Shown: positions 49,648 to 58,917 of the stretch, one piece after another
How positions within the stretch are numbered: position 1 is the first letter of the stretch
Layout: each line of letters begins with the position of its first letter
From: Symbiodinium natans
Taxonomy: Eukaryota > Sar > Dinophyceae > Suessiales > Symbiodiniaceae
DNA: 64,000 bases
Reading direction: 5' to 3'
Assembly (NCBI GenBank): GCA_905221605.1
Contig: CAJNDS010002090.1
Coordinates: forward strand, 17,501 to 81,500
Position numbers and translations under genes: made by a program
The notes under the pieces: generated by a model
The model's input: only the letters and a program-made list of their open reading frames with translations
Databases searched by the model: none
What the model was told of the DNA's origin: nothing

Positions 49648-50639
49648 GACGCAGCGCTTCGATCTCCTGTCCGAGGCGGCCCTGGAATTGGTCAAGGCCC
49701 AGGCGGTGTGCAGCCAGGCTGAGGAGGGCTCCGAAGGACATCCTTACCATCACTTTGCTGAGCTTCTGCGCCTGGCTGTCCATGGCCGCGTCGGCAGACT
49801 CTGATTCTCCATGCCTATACTCCCCTTAGAAGCTTAATAAACATACTATTTTTGACTTGGGTTTTAAATAAATACCAAAGAATAGTTCCCAAGAGGGATA
49901 TAGATGCAAGGAGTGCAGCTCTTGCTCCAGGAGGATGAGAACGCCTGCTGCCTTGTCCGCCATGCCGGTCGCCTCGGCACGCTGGCGCAGGGCGCGCAAC
50001 ACCTTACTGGCCCAAAACCCAAGGAAATAATAGTTGAAACTTTCAGAATAAAGTACCTGAAAGATCGGAAGCCCACAAGTTGAAAAGTTGGGTGTTGAGC
50101 CAGTAAGACACCAAGGAAAGGAGCTGGGCCTGGGTGATCTCGTCCAGTGTGGTGCGCTGCTTCTTGTCCGGCTTGGGGCCGCGGTCCGAATGATGGCCAT
50201 GGCAGTAGGTGCACGCGGCACCACTTTGACAAAGCCCCCGGTTGAAGTACACGCATGGCCGGCGGCACATCTCGGGATGCCCCACGCTCCCTTCGCTGAA
50301 GGCGCGAACGTCAGGAACCTGAGGTAGAGGACTCAGATCACCCTGGGCCGAGCCTGGAATCGCTTCGGGCTGAACCGGCTGAACCTCTTCCGCAGCGGTC
50401 GGCTCTGTGGCATTGCTCGTTGTGGCCTTTTGGTTGATTTCTTCCGTCAGCTCTGCCATTCTATGGGACAGGTTCTCCACATAGCCTTGCAGCTCTCGCT
50501 CCTCAACCTCGGCAGCGCACTCCAGCGTCCTCACGCGCGGGGCTGGAGTGCTGGCGGAACGCATGGTGGAACGTGACAGCTCGAAAGGGTCCTCCCAGAC
50601 GTCGATGAAAGTCCCCCGATACTGAAGCTCCAACGCCAT
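49637..50639 (-). CDS. CCCH zinc-finger protein, three exons, introner-like introns
   Basis: Exon 1 50639-50112, exon 2 50002-49908, exon 3 49814-49637; 801 nt joined, 266 residues. The start is the Met of MALELQYRGTFIDVWED; the open frame continues upstream to 50756, so an earlier start is possible. The N-terminus (GTFIDVWED ... RSASTPAPRV) resembles that of many dinoflagellate CCCH proteins. Residues 40-72 look like a coiled coil. The finger is C129-x7-C137-x5-C143-x3-H147 (PCVYFNRGLCQSGAACTYCH). Helical segments follow (QLLSL + VLRALRQRAEATG; KLSKVMVRMSFGALLSLAAH). CCCH fingers of this kind usually bind RNA. The last codons CTG CGT CGT AGG GTT TAG run into a telomeric array, so the native end may be lost or spliced out. 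A downstream gene exon could begin beyond the array. Confidence 0.7.
49815..49907 (-). mobile_element. Intron 2: introner-like element (GC-AG, 93 bp)
   Basis: On + the sequence ATGC (49811-49814) - CTATACTCCCCTT ... AAGAGGGATATAG - ATGC (49904-49907) has a 4-bp direct duplication and imperfect inverted ends. In the coding sense the first TSD copy gives donor GCAT and the element ends TATAG|GCAT. Splicing removes the element plus one TSD copy and restores TTG CAT in frame. Confidence 0.7.
50003..50111 (-). mobile_element. Intron 1: introner-like element (GT-AG, 109 bp)
   Basis: On + ACAC (49999-50002) - CTTACTGGC (50003-50011) ... GCCAGTAAG (50099-50107) - ACAC (50108-50111): a 9-bp perfect terminal inverted repeat with a 4-bp target duplication. 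In the coding sense the donor GTGT is the TSD and the acceptor is the TIR end AGTAAG|GTGT. Splicing exactly removes one insertion and keeps frame (CTT TCC TTG | GTG TTG CGC). Confidence 0.8.
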
Positions 50640-50751
50640 GAGTTGCCCTCTGCAGCAGCCGCCAGCCGACAAGCTGTACCTAGCGATCGCCACAAGGTCT
50701 ACCAGGAGTCCTGAACTTCGGCCAATATGCAGGGTATGTTCAACCAAAACC

Positions 50752-50790
50752 CTCAACCTAAACCCTAAACCCTAAACCCTAAACCCTTTT
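50752..50790 (-). repeat. Short telomeric array upstream of the CCCH gene
   Basis: Four to five CCCTAAA units. Confidence 0.9.
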
Positions 50791-50799
50791 TCCACCTAA

Positions 50800-51298
50800 C
50801 CCTAAGCCCAAACCGTACACACTCTAAGCAGATCAGCCGGCTTCGGGTTCGGGGTCACGGAGTCGAGTCGTAGTTGGCTGAGGGCTGTGGCTAAACTACT
50901 CCTGAGGGTCCTGGGGGTTTTGGGGTTTTGGGGTTTTAGTTTGGGTTCAGCATCTCAAGTCCAGGCACTCACTAGTCCGGCAGCGTGTTTGTGAAAAAGG
51001 AGTTTTACCCACCCGGAGAATCCTATAACATTCAGTAATAACCCGTTCACTATCCATTCCCAGCAGACTTTTAAAGTCTAAGACTCGAAGCCCAGTAGGC
51101 CCCAAACCCTAAACTCAGCCCCAAACCTTAGGGCCTAAACCCTAAGCGCCAAACCCTGCGGCCCAAAACCCTATTCCGAAACCCTGTACCCAAACATTAG
51201 GGTCCTAGACCTATAGGAACATAAACCCTATGCCCCAAACCCTGGGGCCCTAAATGCTATTCCCCAAACCCAAAGGCCCAAAACCCTATGCCCCAAAC
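50800..51298. other. Degenerate telomeric words
   Basis: Single CCCTAAA and CCCCAAA words every 10-20 bases from 51100 on; unique before. No gene recognised. Confidence 0.6.
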
Positions 51299-51573
51299 CC
51301 AGGAGTTCCTAAACCCTAAACCCTAAGCCCTAAACCCTAAATTCTAAACCCTAAATCCTAAGCCCTAAATCCTAAACCCTAAATCCTAAACCCAAAACTC
51401 TAAACCCTCAACCCGAAACCCTAAACCCTAAGCCCTAAACCCTAAGCCCTAAACCGTAAACCCTAAACCCTAAACCCTAAACCCCCAACCCTAAACCCCC
51501 AAACCCCAAACCCCAAACCCCAAAACCCCAAACCCTAAACCCCAAACCCTAAACCCTAAACCCTAAACCCTAC
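51299..51573 (-). repeat. Long degenerate telomeric array
   Basis: About 38 units: CCCTAAA mixed with CCCTAAG, TCCTAAA and CCCCAAA blocks. Largest heptameric array in the window. Confidence 0.9.
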
Positions 51574-51689
51574 AGCACGCCGAGGGCCGCGGCTTCTCCT
51601 CCACCGCAGGGTCGCGGTGGCCAGCCAGGATCGGCTCGATGTGGTGGTGCGACCTATGCAAGTCCCTAAACCCTAAACCCTGTACCTGA
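51573..51689 (+). CDS. Exon-like island with Cys motif
   Basis: Plus frame QHAEGRGFSSTAGSRWPARI then GSMWWCDLCK, continuing as SLNPKPCT and TGA in the next array. WWCDLC is zinc-finger-like. Family not recognised. Confidence 0.4.
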   Translation, partial: QHAEGRGFSSTAGSRWPARIGSMWWCDLCKSLNPKPCT

Positions 51690-51770
51690 GTAGGAACACT
51701 TGGGCCTGAAAGTACCTCCTATTTGGGGACATTTAAGCCCCAGTGCAGAATAATAAGGTACATGGACGCT
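51684..51770. mobile_element. TIR-2 copy wedged between telomeric words
   Basis: TGTACCTGAGTAGGAA...AGGTACATGGAC; the outer bases of both ends are replaced by CCCTAAA. Confidence 0.65.
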
Positions 51771-51782
51771 AAACCCTAAACC

Positions 51783-51899
51783 CTAAACCCTAAACCCTAA
51801 ACCCCTAATAAGGCTATGAGGGTTTTGAGAACCACGCGCAATCTCTTTGGCGATCTCCTCGACTTCCACATCCGTCGGCGTCCGGTTCGTGTACCTGAC
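51783..51899 (-). CDS. Exon-like island with AG|G acceptor
   Basis: CCGTCAG|G precedes the frame VRYTNRTPTDVEVEEIAKEI then ARGSQNPHSL, ending GLGFRV and a telomeric TAG. Convincing composition; family not recognised. Confidence 0.45.
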   Translation of the reverse strand, partial: VRYTNRTPTDVEVEEIAKEIARGSQNPHSLIRGLGFRV

Positions 51900-51911
51900 G
51901 GTTTGGAGTTC

Positions 51912-51985
51912 AGGGTTGGAGTTCAGGGTTTAGGGTTTAGGGTTTAGGGTTTAGGGTTTAGGGTTTAGGGTTTAGGGTTTAGGAG
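51912..51985 (+). repeat. Interstitial telomeric array (TTTAGGG)n
   Basis: Nine units. Confidence 0.95.
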
Positions 51986-52164
51986 TTCAGGGTCCACCTA
52001 AAACAACGCAAAAACCGATAGAAAAGGGAAGCAATCCCTATAGGACTTCTAAGGGCCTACTGGTTGGGTTACTAGAAACCCTGACAATTGAAAGTACAGG
52101 GGATACCATCCCAAACTACACTTCAACCCTAAAACCTGAAACCTCCCTTTCTTTAGGCTATAGG

Positions 52165-52290
52165 GTCCTAAAAGGGGCGGGGGGGTTCATGAGGCGTAGG
52201 AGCTAGGGACCCTTCGGGATTCTTAAAGGAGCCTTATACATAGTAGTGGAGAGTATTTTAGGGAAGCTTGGGTTCCCTTTAAGGGCCCCC
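52165..52290 (-). mobile_element. TIR-5 repeat, reverse orientation
   Basis: GGGGGGGTTCATGAGG...AAGGAGCCTTATA...TAGGGAAGCTTGGGTT is the reverse complement of the 46581 copy. Confidence 0.65.
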
Positions 52291-52332
52291 GATTTTCTAA
52301 GGGCGCCCCCTCACGAAAGGAATGCTCGTAGG

Positions 52333-52418
52333 GCCTAAACCCTAAACCCTAAACCCTAAACCCTAAACCCTAAACCCTAAATCCTAAACCCTAAACCCTA
52401 AACCCTAAACCCTAAACC
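52333..52418 (-). repeat. Interstitial telomeric array (CCCTAAA)n
   Basis: Twelve units. Confidence 0.95.
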
Positions 52419-52524
52419 GTTGGGGAAGGCTCTGGAGAGGCTCTGGAGAGGCTCCAGGGCTTGGGGGCGCCAGTGCTCTGCTCGTCATGGAGAGGAGGGG
52501 CGGAACCCATGATCTCCTAGCGGT

Positions 52525-52640
52525 ATGTGCATATATGTTTTTTGCATATATATATATATATTGCATATATGCATACATGTACATATTATGTATATGTACC
52601 GACTATATCGTGGGTAGCATATATATATACACACACACCA
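52525..52640. repeat. TA/TATG microsatellite
   Basis: TATATA, GCATATA and ACACAC words. Confidence 0.9.
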
Positions 52641-52651
52641 TGCCCATGTAT

Positions 52652-52672
52652 CTGGGCCATTTTCGGCTCAAG
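52652..52672 (+). other. Possible relict spliced-leader sequence
   Basis: GGCCATTTTCGGCTCAAG differs from the 3' part of the conserved dinoflagellate spliced leader (GCCATTTTGGCTCAAG) by one inserted C. Relict leaders mark genes copied from trans-spliced mRNA. What follows (CAGAAGCCCAG then GTAATA) has no clear gene, though a plus frame at 52749-52955 is open. Confidence 0.4.
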
Positions 52673-53036
52673 CAGAAGCCCAGGTAATACTTACCAAGCC
52701 GTTGTTCAGGACGTAACATGATCTCAAGGAGCTACGTCGGCCTCCTCATTGCCTGCCACGGTCCGAAGCCTGCAATGCCAGGATTTCCTGCGTAGTCATC
52801 TTGCACACCAGCCCGGAGAGCCAGAAGCCGTTGCTTCTGTCTCTGCACCGTGTCAGGCAGGGCGACTTGTTCAGGAAGCCATAGGGTGTGGAGCCGGAGA
52901 TATCAGATTGCATAATGTTGAGTCGAGATGCGCCTATAACCCTCCAAGCTTATAATGGCAGCCCTAAACTTGAACACCGTGATCATCATCGGGATCCACT
53001 CCTCCACCCACCCACCCACCCTTGACAATTCAGCAA

Positions 53037-53117
53037 GGCCTGCTGGCCCGCTGTGCATCCGCGGGCTGCGTGGCATCCGCCAAAGCCTCTTTCGGGATTG
53101 TTTACCCTAAACCCTAA
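53037..53117 (+). CDS. Exon-like island with AG|G acceptor
   Basis: AGCAAG|G precedes GLLARCASAGCVASAKASFG then IVY and PKP plus TAA in the array. Helical, Ala-rich; family not recognised. Confidence 0.35.
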   Translation, partial: GLLARCASAGCVASAKASFGIVYPKP

Positions 53118-53219
53118 ACCCTAAACCCCTTAACCCCTTAACCCCTTAACCCTATAACCCTATAACCCTAAACCCTAAACCCTAAACCCTAAACCCTAAA
53201 CCCTAAACCCTAAACCCAG
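53103..53219 (-). repeat. Telomeric array with CCCCTTAA and CCCTATAA blocks
   Basis: CCCTAAA, then (CCCCTTAA)3, (CCCTATAA)2, then eight CCCTAAA: variant repeats amplified inside the array. Confidence 0.95.
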
Positions 53220-53240
53220 TAGGGTCCCCAAACCCTAAAC

Positions 53241-53410
53241 CCTATGCTCAGGGAGGCAAACCTGTCGCGTGCCAGATTCGGGGCTGAGACCTTCAGATGC
53301 TTCAGGGAAGAGCAGCGGGCCAAACGAAACTTGGCGCAAGGAAAGCATCTCAGGCAAGACCCCGATATTGCGCCCTCTCGTCTCCCAACTTCTTGCGGCT
53401 GCACACCCAC
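53241..53410 (-). CDS. Exon-like island, possibly leucine-rich repeat
   Basis: Minus frame GSCLRCFPCAKFRLARCSSL then KHLKVSAPNLARDRFASLS. The spacing of Leu and the C-x-x-L pattern recall cysteine-containing LRRs, but only one to two repeats fit. The plus strand is also open. Confidence 0.25.
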
Positions 53411-53435
53411 CAGCCCGTCAAGTGACGTATTTGCA

Positions 53436-53490
53436 ACCCTGAACCCTAAACCCTGAACCCTAAACCCTGAACCCTAAACCCTAAACCCTA
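53436..53490 (-). repeat. Telomeric array alternating CCCTGAA and CCCTAAA
   Basis: Seven units, strictly alternating at first. Confidence 0.9.
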
Positions 53491-53582
53491 ACCCAAATCC
53501 TTTTTGCCCTTTATCGTGAGGCCAGCGCCTCAGACCTCCGCTTCTGCCGGCTTAGGCACGGGGGAAGGGCGCTGTGCTCCTG

Positions 53583-53920
53583 GATTTAGGATTTAGGGTT
53601 TAGGGTAAAAGGTTTAGGGTTTAGGGTTTAGGCCGGGTTTTTGGGTTTTTGGGGTTTTGGGGTTTAGGGTCGAGGGTTTATAGAGTTTGAGACTTAGGGT
53701 GTAGGGATAGGGGGTTTAAGGCTTTGGGGTTTGGGTTTTTGGGTTTGTCCTGGTTTTGGGGTTTAGGGTTTGTAGTGTTGGGGTTTGGGCCTTTTTGGAT
53801 TTGGGGTCAAGGGTTGAGGGAGTAGGGTTTATAGGGTTTACAGGGTTTGGGGTTTGGGGTCTGGGATTTTGGGGTTTACGGTTTTTGGGTTTGGGCCTGT
53901 AGGACATCGGGGTTCAGTGA
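53583..53920 (+). repeat. Degenerate G-strand telomeric region
   Basis: TTTAGGG units to 53635 and then decayed TTTGGGG/TTTTGGG words. Confidence 0.75.
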
Positions 53921-54687
53921 GAGTTTCGGGGGCGATCGCAGGCTTGGGTACATGTCATGATAAGCCGCTGCAAAATGAACTTCTCCTTCAGAAACAAAAT
54001 TCCGTGAAATGTCTTCAGTCTTCCACCTGACGTATCGACTCACTGGCTAAAGTGCGCATCGACCAGCCACGCAGCTCTCGGCATGAAAGAGGGCAGCCAG
54101 GCTGTTGCTTGTGGGCTCATTGCTATGATGCTCGGCCACGCTTCGCTCGGATCACCCTACAAGTACTTTGGAAAAGAAGACATACTTTCTAGGGTTAAGT
54201 AGCAACACTAGGAACCCAGAACCAACAAAAGTACTAAAGTATGGTACTCCAAAACCCAGATCAGGTTTGGCGAACAACCCGTAAAACAACCGGTATCACT
54301 CGACAGGGGATTGCCATTGACCGGGTCACGGGTAAATCGCCCGTCTGGCACGCGGGGCAAGCTTGGCAAGGGTTGGGTTTGGGCACGACACGGGCTGAGC
54401 AGAAGCCAGAAATCACGGATCTGGCACGGCTCTGGCTGACAAAAACAAATCCGGTCAAACCAAGGGGGTTGAGCCCCCGCAAACCCTGCTTGACCCCACA
54501 AACCTGGGTTGGGCTCTAGAGGGTGTGGGGTTTAGGATTCAGGGTTCGAATGCTAGGTTCAAGTTTATACAGGAACCTCTCAAAGGGCAAGTGCGAAGAC
54601 AATGTATTTTGGGGCACCCTATGCCACATCGAAGGGGCCACCCTACGAGCATAGCTTAGAGACCTGGCCTTGGGACGTATGAACCCT
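53921..54687. other. Unique stretch
   Basis: No telomeric array. A 92-codon plus frame at 54241-54519 and minus frames overlap it; none has clear features. A foldback-like TACTAAAGTATGGTA lies at 54232-54246. Confidence 0.4.
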
Positions 54688-54842
54688 AAACCCCAAACCC
54701 CAAACCCCAATCCCCAATCCCCAAACCCTAAACCCTAAACCCTAAACCCTAAACCCTAAACTCTAAACCCTAAACCCTAAACCCTAAACCCTAAACTCTA
54801 AACCCTAAACCCTAAACCCTAAACCCTAAACCCTCAACCCCA
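54688..54842 (-). repeat. Interstitial telomeric array (CCCTAAA)n
   Basis: About 21 units, the first five CCCCAAA/CCCCAAT, with CTCTAAA appearing twice at a spacing of 42 bp. Confidence 0.95.
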
Positions 54843-54918
54843 CACCTATAAATCGGATTATAGTCTAGGGCCCAGCTGCAGGGCTCAATCAGTCCCCAAG
54901 GTCTAGGGCTTTGCCCAA

Positions 54919-54941
54919 CCCCCCCCCCCCCCCCCCCCCCC
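54919..54941. repeat. Poly(C) tract
   Basis: About 23 C followed by TAAAG. Confidence 0.95.
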
Positions 54942-55096
54942 TAAAGTGCCTCCTAAAACGCGTCTGATGGGTAGTTTGTTGGGCACGCAGGGCATCTTCA
55001 AAGGGCACTTGCCGGGGTATTCGGTTTAGGGTTAAGGTTTAGGGTTTAGGGCTTAGGGCTTAGGGTGAAAGCCTGCGAGAGGGCCAAGCGAAAAAC

Positions 55097-55330
55097 ATGG
55101 ATCGCTTTGTTCCTTTCGCGTCACTTGCTTCGGGATTTGCACGCTTTACGCTGAACCATAAGCAGATGTTTGACTCATTTTGGGATTGCGTTGGAATCCT
55201 GAACCCTCGATCCTACATCCTAAGCCCTAAGCACTCGAGCCAAGCCAACATCAACAAGAAAGCCCCGTCCCCATCCACGAGCGTCTTGGGATTTGCCTGC
55301 TGGCACAGGGTTAGGGTTGAGGGTTCAGGG
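55097..55330 (+). CDS. Open frame, uncertain
   Basis: MDRFVPFASLASGFARFTLN then HKQMFDSFWDCVGIL before telomere-like LNPRSYILSPK words. The first 35 codons look like protein; the rest is doubtful. Confidence 0.25.
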
Positions 55331-55339
55331 TTTCGGGCT

Positions 55340-55450
55340 TTCCCCCCAAACCCTGAAACCCTCAAACCCTAAAACCCTAAAACCCTAAAGCCCTGAAGCC
55401 CTGAAACCCTAAAACCCTAAAATCCTAAAACCCTAAAACCCTCGACCCGA
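55340..55450 (-). repeat. Degenerate array of CCCTAAAA octamers
   Basis: About 13 octamers with CCCTGAAG and CCCTGAAA variants. Confidence 0.9.
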
Positions 55451-55837
55451 AACCCCCGTTAAGGTTTCGGGGTCTGGTGCTCTTAGGGTTCAACACTCTT
55501 CCACTCGCTCCTTCATGAGGCAGGAAAGGCAAAACAACTCTGCATCCCACCGACGAACTCTAACCTTACACCCTAAACCCTAAACCCTAAACTATCTTGC
55601 TCCAGGAGTATTTCGTCACATGAATTTGGGGGGGGGGGGGGGCTCCTAAATAATCTAAATACGGGTGTTTCTGAAATACAGGGTGGACTGCATATTTTGG
55701 GATATATGGGGAGGGCTCCCTATTTGGGGATCCGAAATTTGATGGATGGAATTCTTCATGGAGGAGGCGCTGGGGTATCTGTTTCGAGAGCTCGCGCGGG
55801 AGTTGATCCAGGGCTTGTCGCATCGGACAATTATCCT

Positions 55838-55948
55838 AGGTAGGGTAAGGGGGACCCTTAAGAGGGAACCCCTTCTTAACCCTCTTCTGGCTCTCTTAAA
55901 CAGGGACCTTATTCACAGGGTCTATATCCCCAAGGGTGCACCTAATCC
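55838..55948 (+). repeat. Dispersed repeat REP-8, copy 2
   Basis: GGGGGACCCTTAAGAGGGAACCC ... AGGGACCTTATT ... GGTCTATATCCCCAAGGG, the reverse complement of 35208-35312. It lies inside an open plus frame (55746-56060), which is therefore suspect. Confidence 0.75.
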
Positions 55949-57358
55949 TCTCCCCGAAATTATGGGGTGTAGGGTTTACTGTGACCATCAGAAGCAGGCC
56001 GTCGATGCTGCGTATGTGCTTGCCAGCCCCCAGCCCTCTAATCCAAAGTCGAGCACATGATCTTGCCCTGAACCCTAAACCCTAAACTCTAAACCCCAAA
56101 CCCAAAACCCAAACCCTTAACCCGAAACCCTGAACCCTGCGCCACTGGCCTTGTCGAACTGCTCTCGGCCTGGCTTCAGTCACTAGGTAGGCCGAGCAAA
56201 CAACTTGAGAAATCTTGGCCGGACATGCTCCCGGCACAACCGAATCCGAAGAAACCAAGCAATCCCTAAACCCTAAACCACCCCCAAAAGGAAAAACCAG
56301 AACATTCCAAGGGTCTTACGCAGGACAAATACACCTCTTGCACACCTCCATCAGTATGGTTCATGGGTTTAGGGTTTAGGACCTAGGGTAACTAAACCTA
56401 AGAGTTTTTGGGTTGAAATGGACTTCGAAAGGAATCTAACCTACTCTGCGTCCCGGTATTTGGGAGGTTCTCCAACTTAGTCCCTTGCAGGTTCATACTG
56501 TAATGTACACACGGCAGGGTACTCATTTATGTAGGGTGCCCGCAAAGAAGACTACAATTGACGGGCCATATTTAAAAGATGGCGACTCTCTACGGTGGCA
56601 CTAGGAACTGCCACCATCCCTAATTGATGCTGCGCACACCCTGCCGTCCAGACAATGTTCGGCCTCTGCCTTTCCCAACCCATCTTCGTGTACAGCTGCG
56701 ACGTAGGCCACTCCAGTCGAAAACCATATTCAGCAGGGTTGCTTTTACAATGATGCAAAACGCATGTCCAACTTCATTGACATTCTCGCAAGCAAGCTCC
56801 CTTCAGGGTTTAAAGTGTTAGTAACCAGTTTATAAAGACGAATAAACGATGCCAAGACCTAGATATTGACGTAACCTATAGGGACGCTCAATCCTAAACC
56901 CTAAATCCCCCCCCCCCCTAGGCCCTAAACCCTAACCCGAAACCCGAAACCTTATAAATCCTGAACCCATGAGCCCTTCTGAGGATCTGGCTCATGAGCG
57001 CCAAGGGCGTCTCTTTCATCTCTCGCACGCGGAGGAGCAACGTGTCCTGACGATTGCCCCTAAAAAGTTCTAATGGGACAACTTCTAAAGAAATAAGTTG
57101 GGGGTTTAGGTTTAGGGGCTTAATTAGGGGTTGAGGGGGTTAGGGTTGAGGGGTTTAGGAGTTTACGGGTTTAGGGGTTTATAGAGTTTATAAGTCTTAG
57201 GGCTTGCACAGCTGCGTTGATACCCTTGTGTCCTCGGACATGCGAACCACATCCGCAATGTCCTGCCGCTGGTTAGGGCAAGGTTTAGGGTTTAGGGCCG
57301 AGGGTTTAGGGTTGAGGGTTTGGGTTTGAAGGGCCTTAGCGTCTTAATTGCTGAGTAG
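55949..57358. other. Unique stretch with few telomeric words
   Basis: C-strand words at 56065-56140 and 56880-56960, G-strand words at 57100-57180 and 57280-57330. Overlapping 65-70-codon frames at 56552-56821 on both strands are not recognised. Confidence 0.4.
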
Positions 57359-58686
57359 ATGGATCCCCATAGACCCTCACTATCTGGTACAGCACTCAAG
57401 GCCGTTTTGGGGTTACTATTAGAAGGCGGCCCCTTCCCAATATTTAGGGTGCCCCAGAAAAGCAACCATCACGTCCAGAACTTCTGGGTCAAAAGCAGAC
57501 AGGTCCCTAGTGCGTTTCGCTTAGGTTTAGGGTTTAGGGTTCTTGCAACTTTCGGCCCCTTGGAAACATGTTCAAGAACAATCCAAGTCAGGGTTAAGGG
57601 ATCCTGGGTCTGGGCTAGGTTGCTGTGAGGGGGCTGGAAGTTGGTTGTCAAAGCAGGCAAGCTTAGATGATGAGGGAGCTGCTGTGTGGTGTAGTTCGGG
57701 GCTCCGACATACTTAGACCGCATGTTGTAGGTGCGGCTGAGAGCCTGTCGATGTCATGATGAAAATGGGCTGTCATCTGCATCGGGTCTTTCAGATTGAT
57801 ATACGTGTGGAGAGATTGACATGGGAGCAGACCGCGTTGAGGGGGGGAGGGCTTGGACTTGGACTTGCGGGGGGGGGGGGACTTGGACTGGGGGGCGGGG
57901 GGGGGGTGGACTTGGACTTGGAGTTGGTCATTGGGCTCTTTTTTTGAGCGGGGGGGGGGGGGGGTGGACTGAGTACTTGCACTTGGCCCAAACTGGCCAC
58001 AAAAGCGGCTCGACAACTCGACAAGAAGCTGCGCTGGCGCACAAAACCGAAGCCCCGGAAACTGTAGGGTTTGGGGCGTGTAGAAGTAATAGGCTTTAGA
58101 GCTTAGGCAAACCCGCTTGAGGGGCCTGGAAGAGGGTGCAGCGTAGTACAGGGGGCCTCTGTTCTTCGGGATTAGGGCTAACTAAGGATTCATGGATTGA
58201 GGTTTAGAGTTGCTTCGCCACGCACGACTGCGGCATCTTTCTAAGCACTATACGAAGGCCTGGTCGCAGATATCGGTGACCTCGGAAACTTGACGCATGA
58301 GCAACCGAGCGATGAACATGCTTCCTTTTTTCAGAGAGCGCAGCGGTCTGCCGAAGTCGCAGGCGGCAATGGCTGCAGGCGCAGGGCGCCGCTTCGGCGC
58401 TGTTGGCGAAGACTTAGTGCCACCGCGGCCCGGAGCATTTCGAGACTTGTCTTCAAGGTTCAGGGTTGACTTGGAGAGCGGACATCCAGCGCCGGGACCG
58501 AAGCTTCAAACCCGACACTGCTATAATGAACCTGTTGTCTGAAGCCCAACACCAACCTCTCAGCCAAACTCAACACCTCTGAAGCCGACGAGAAAGCGAC
58601 TTGACCGGAAACCCAGAAGCTCGAAGACGGGGCGCAGAAATTGATAAGCCGCTTTGGCATTCGGATGCAGGAAAGAACCACTCTTG
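57359..58686. other. Gene-like but unassigned region
   Basis: GC-rich, almost free of arrays. G-rich low-complexity DNA at 57840-57965 has GGACTTGGACTTG repeats and G runs, so the Gly-rich frames there are artefacts. Frames at 58297-58542 (+) and 58460-58876 (-) overlap each other and cannot be chosen between. Confidence 0.35.
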
Positions 58687-58917
58687 TCAGAGCCTTATCC
58701 GAGTCTTGGCTGCAGAACAAGCGAATGCATCCTTGTTGATTCCGGCGCCAACTATGGCCTGAGCGCGTTCGCGCGCATGGGGGAGCAATTGGCTCCACAA
58801 TGACTCCTCTTCGAAGTTTTCTTGGCGGGCTTCTGTCACGTTCTGCCGCTCGCGCACCTTTGATGCGCGGGAACATCCTTGAGGATATGGGACGTTTTTT
58901 ATGCGTATCGTGGCCAT
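58687..58917 (-). CDS. Possible first exon, helical protein
   Basis: Begins MATIRIKNVPYPQGCSRASK and continues VRERQNVTEARQENFEEESL, WSQLLPHARERAQAIVGAGI. Balanced composition and a good helix. It ends after 76 codons at TGA or splices before that. Family not recognised. Confidence 0.35.
   Translation of the reverse strand: MATIRIKNVPYPQGCSRASKVRERQNVTEARQENFEEESLWSQLLPHARERAQAIVGAGINKDAFACSAAKTRIRL

Noticed and set aside
50003-50111. Exon 1 of the CCCH gene continuing in frame to 50043 (SYWLNTQLFNLW...)
   Set aside because: That tail lies within the TIR-bounded intron; splicing at the duplication keeps a longer helical frame.
55746-56060. A 104-codon plus-strand gene
   Set aside because: Its middle is the REP-8 repeat, found reversed at 35208 in non-coding context.
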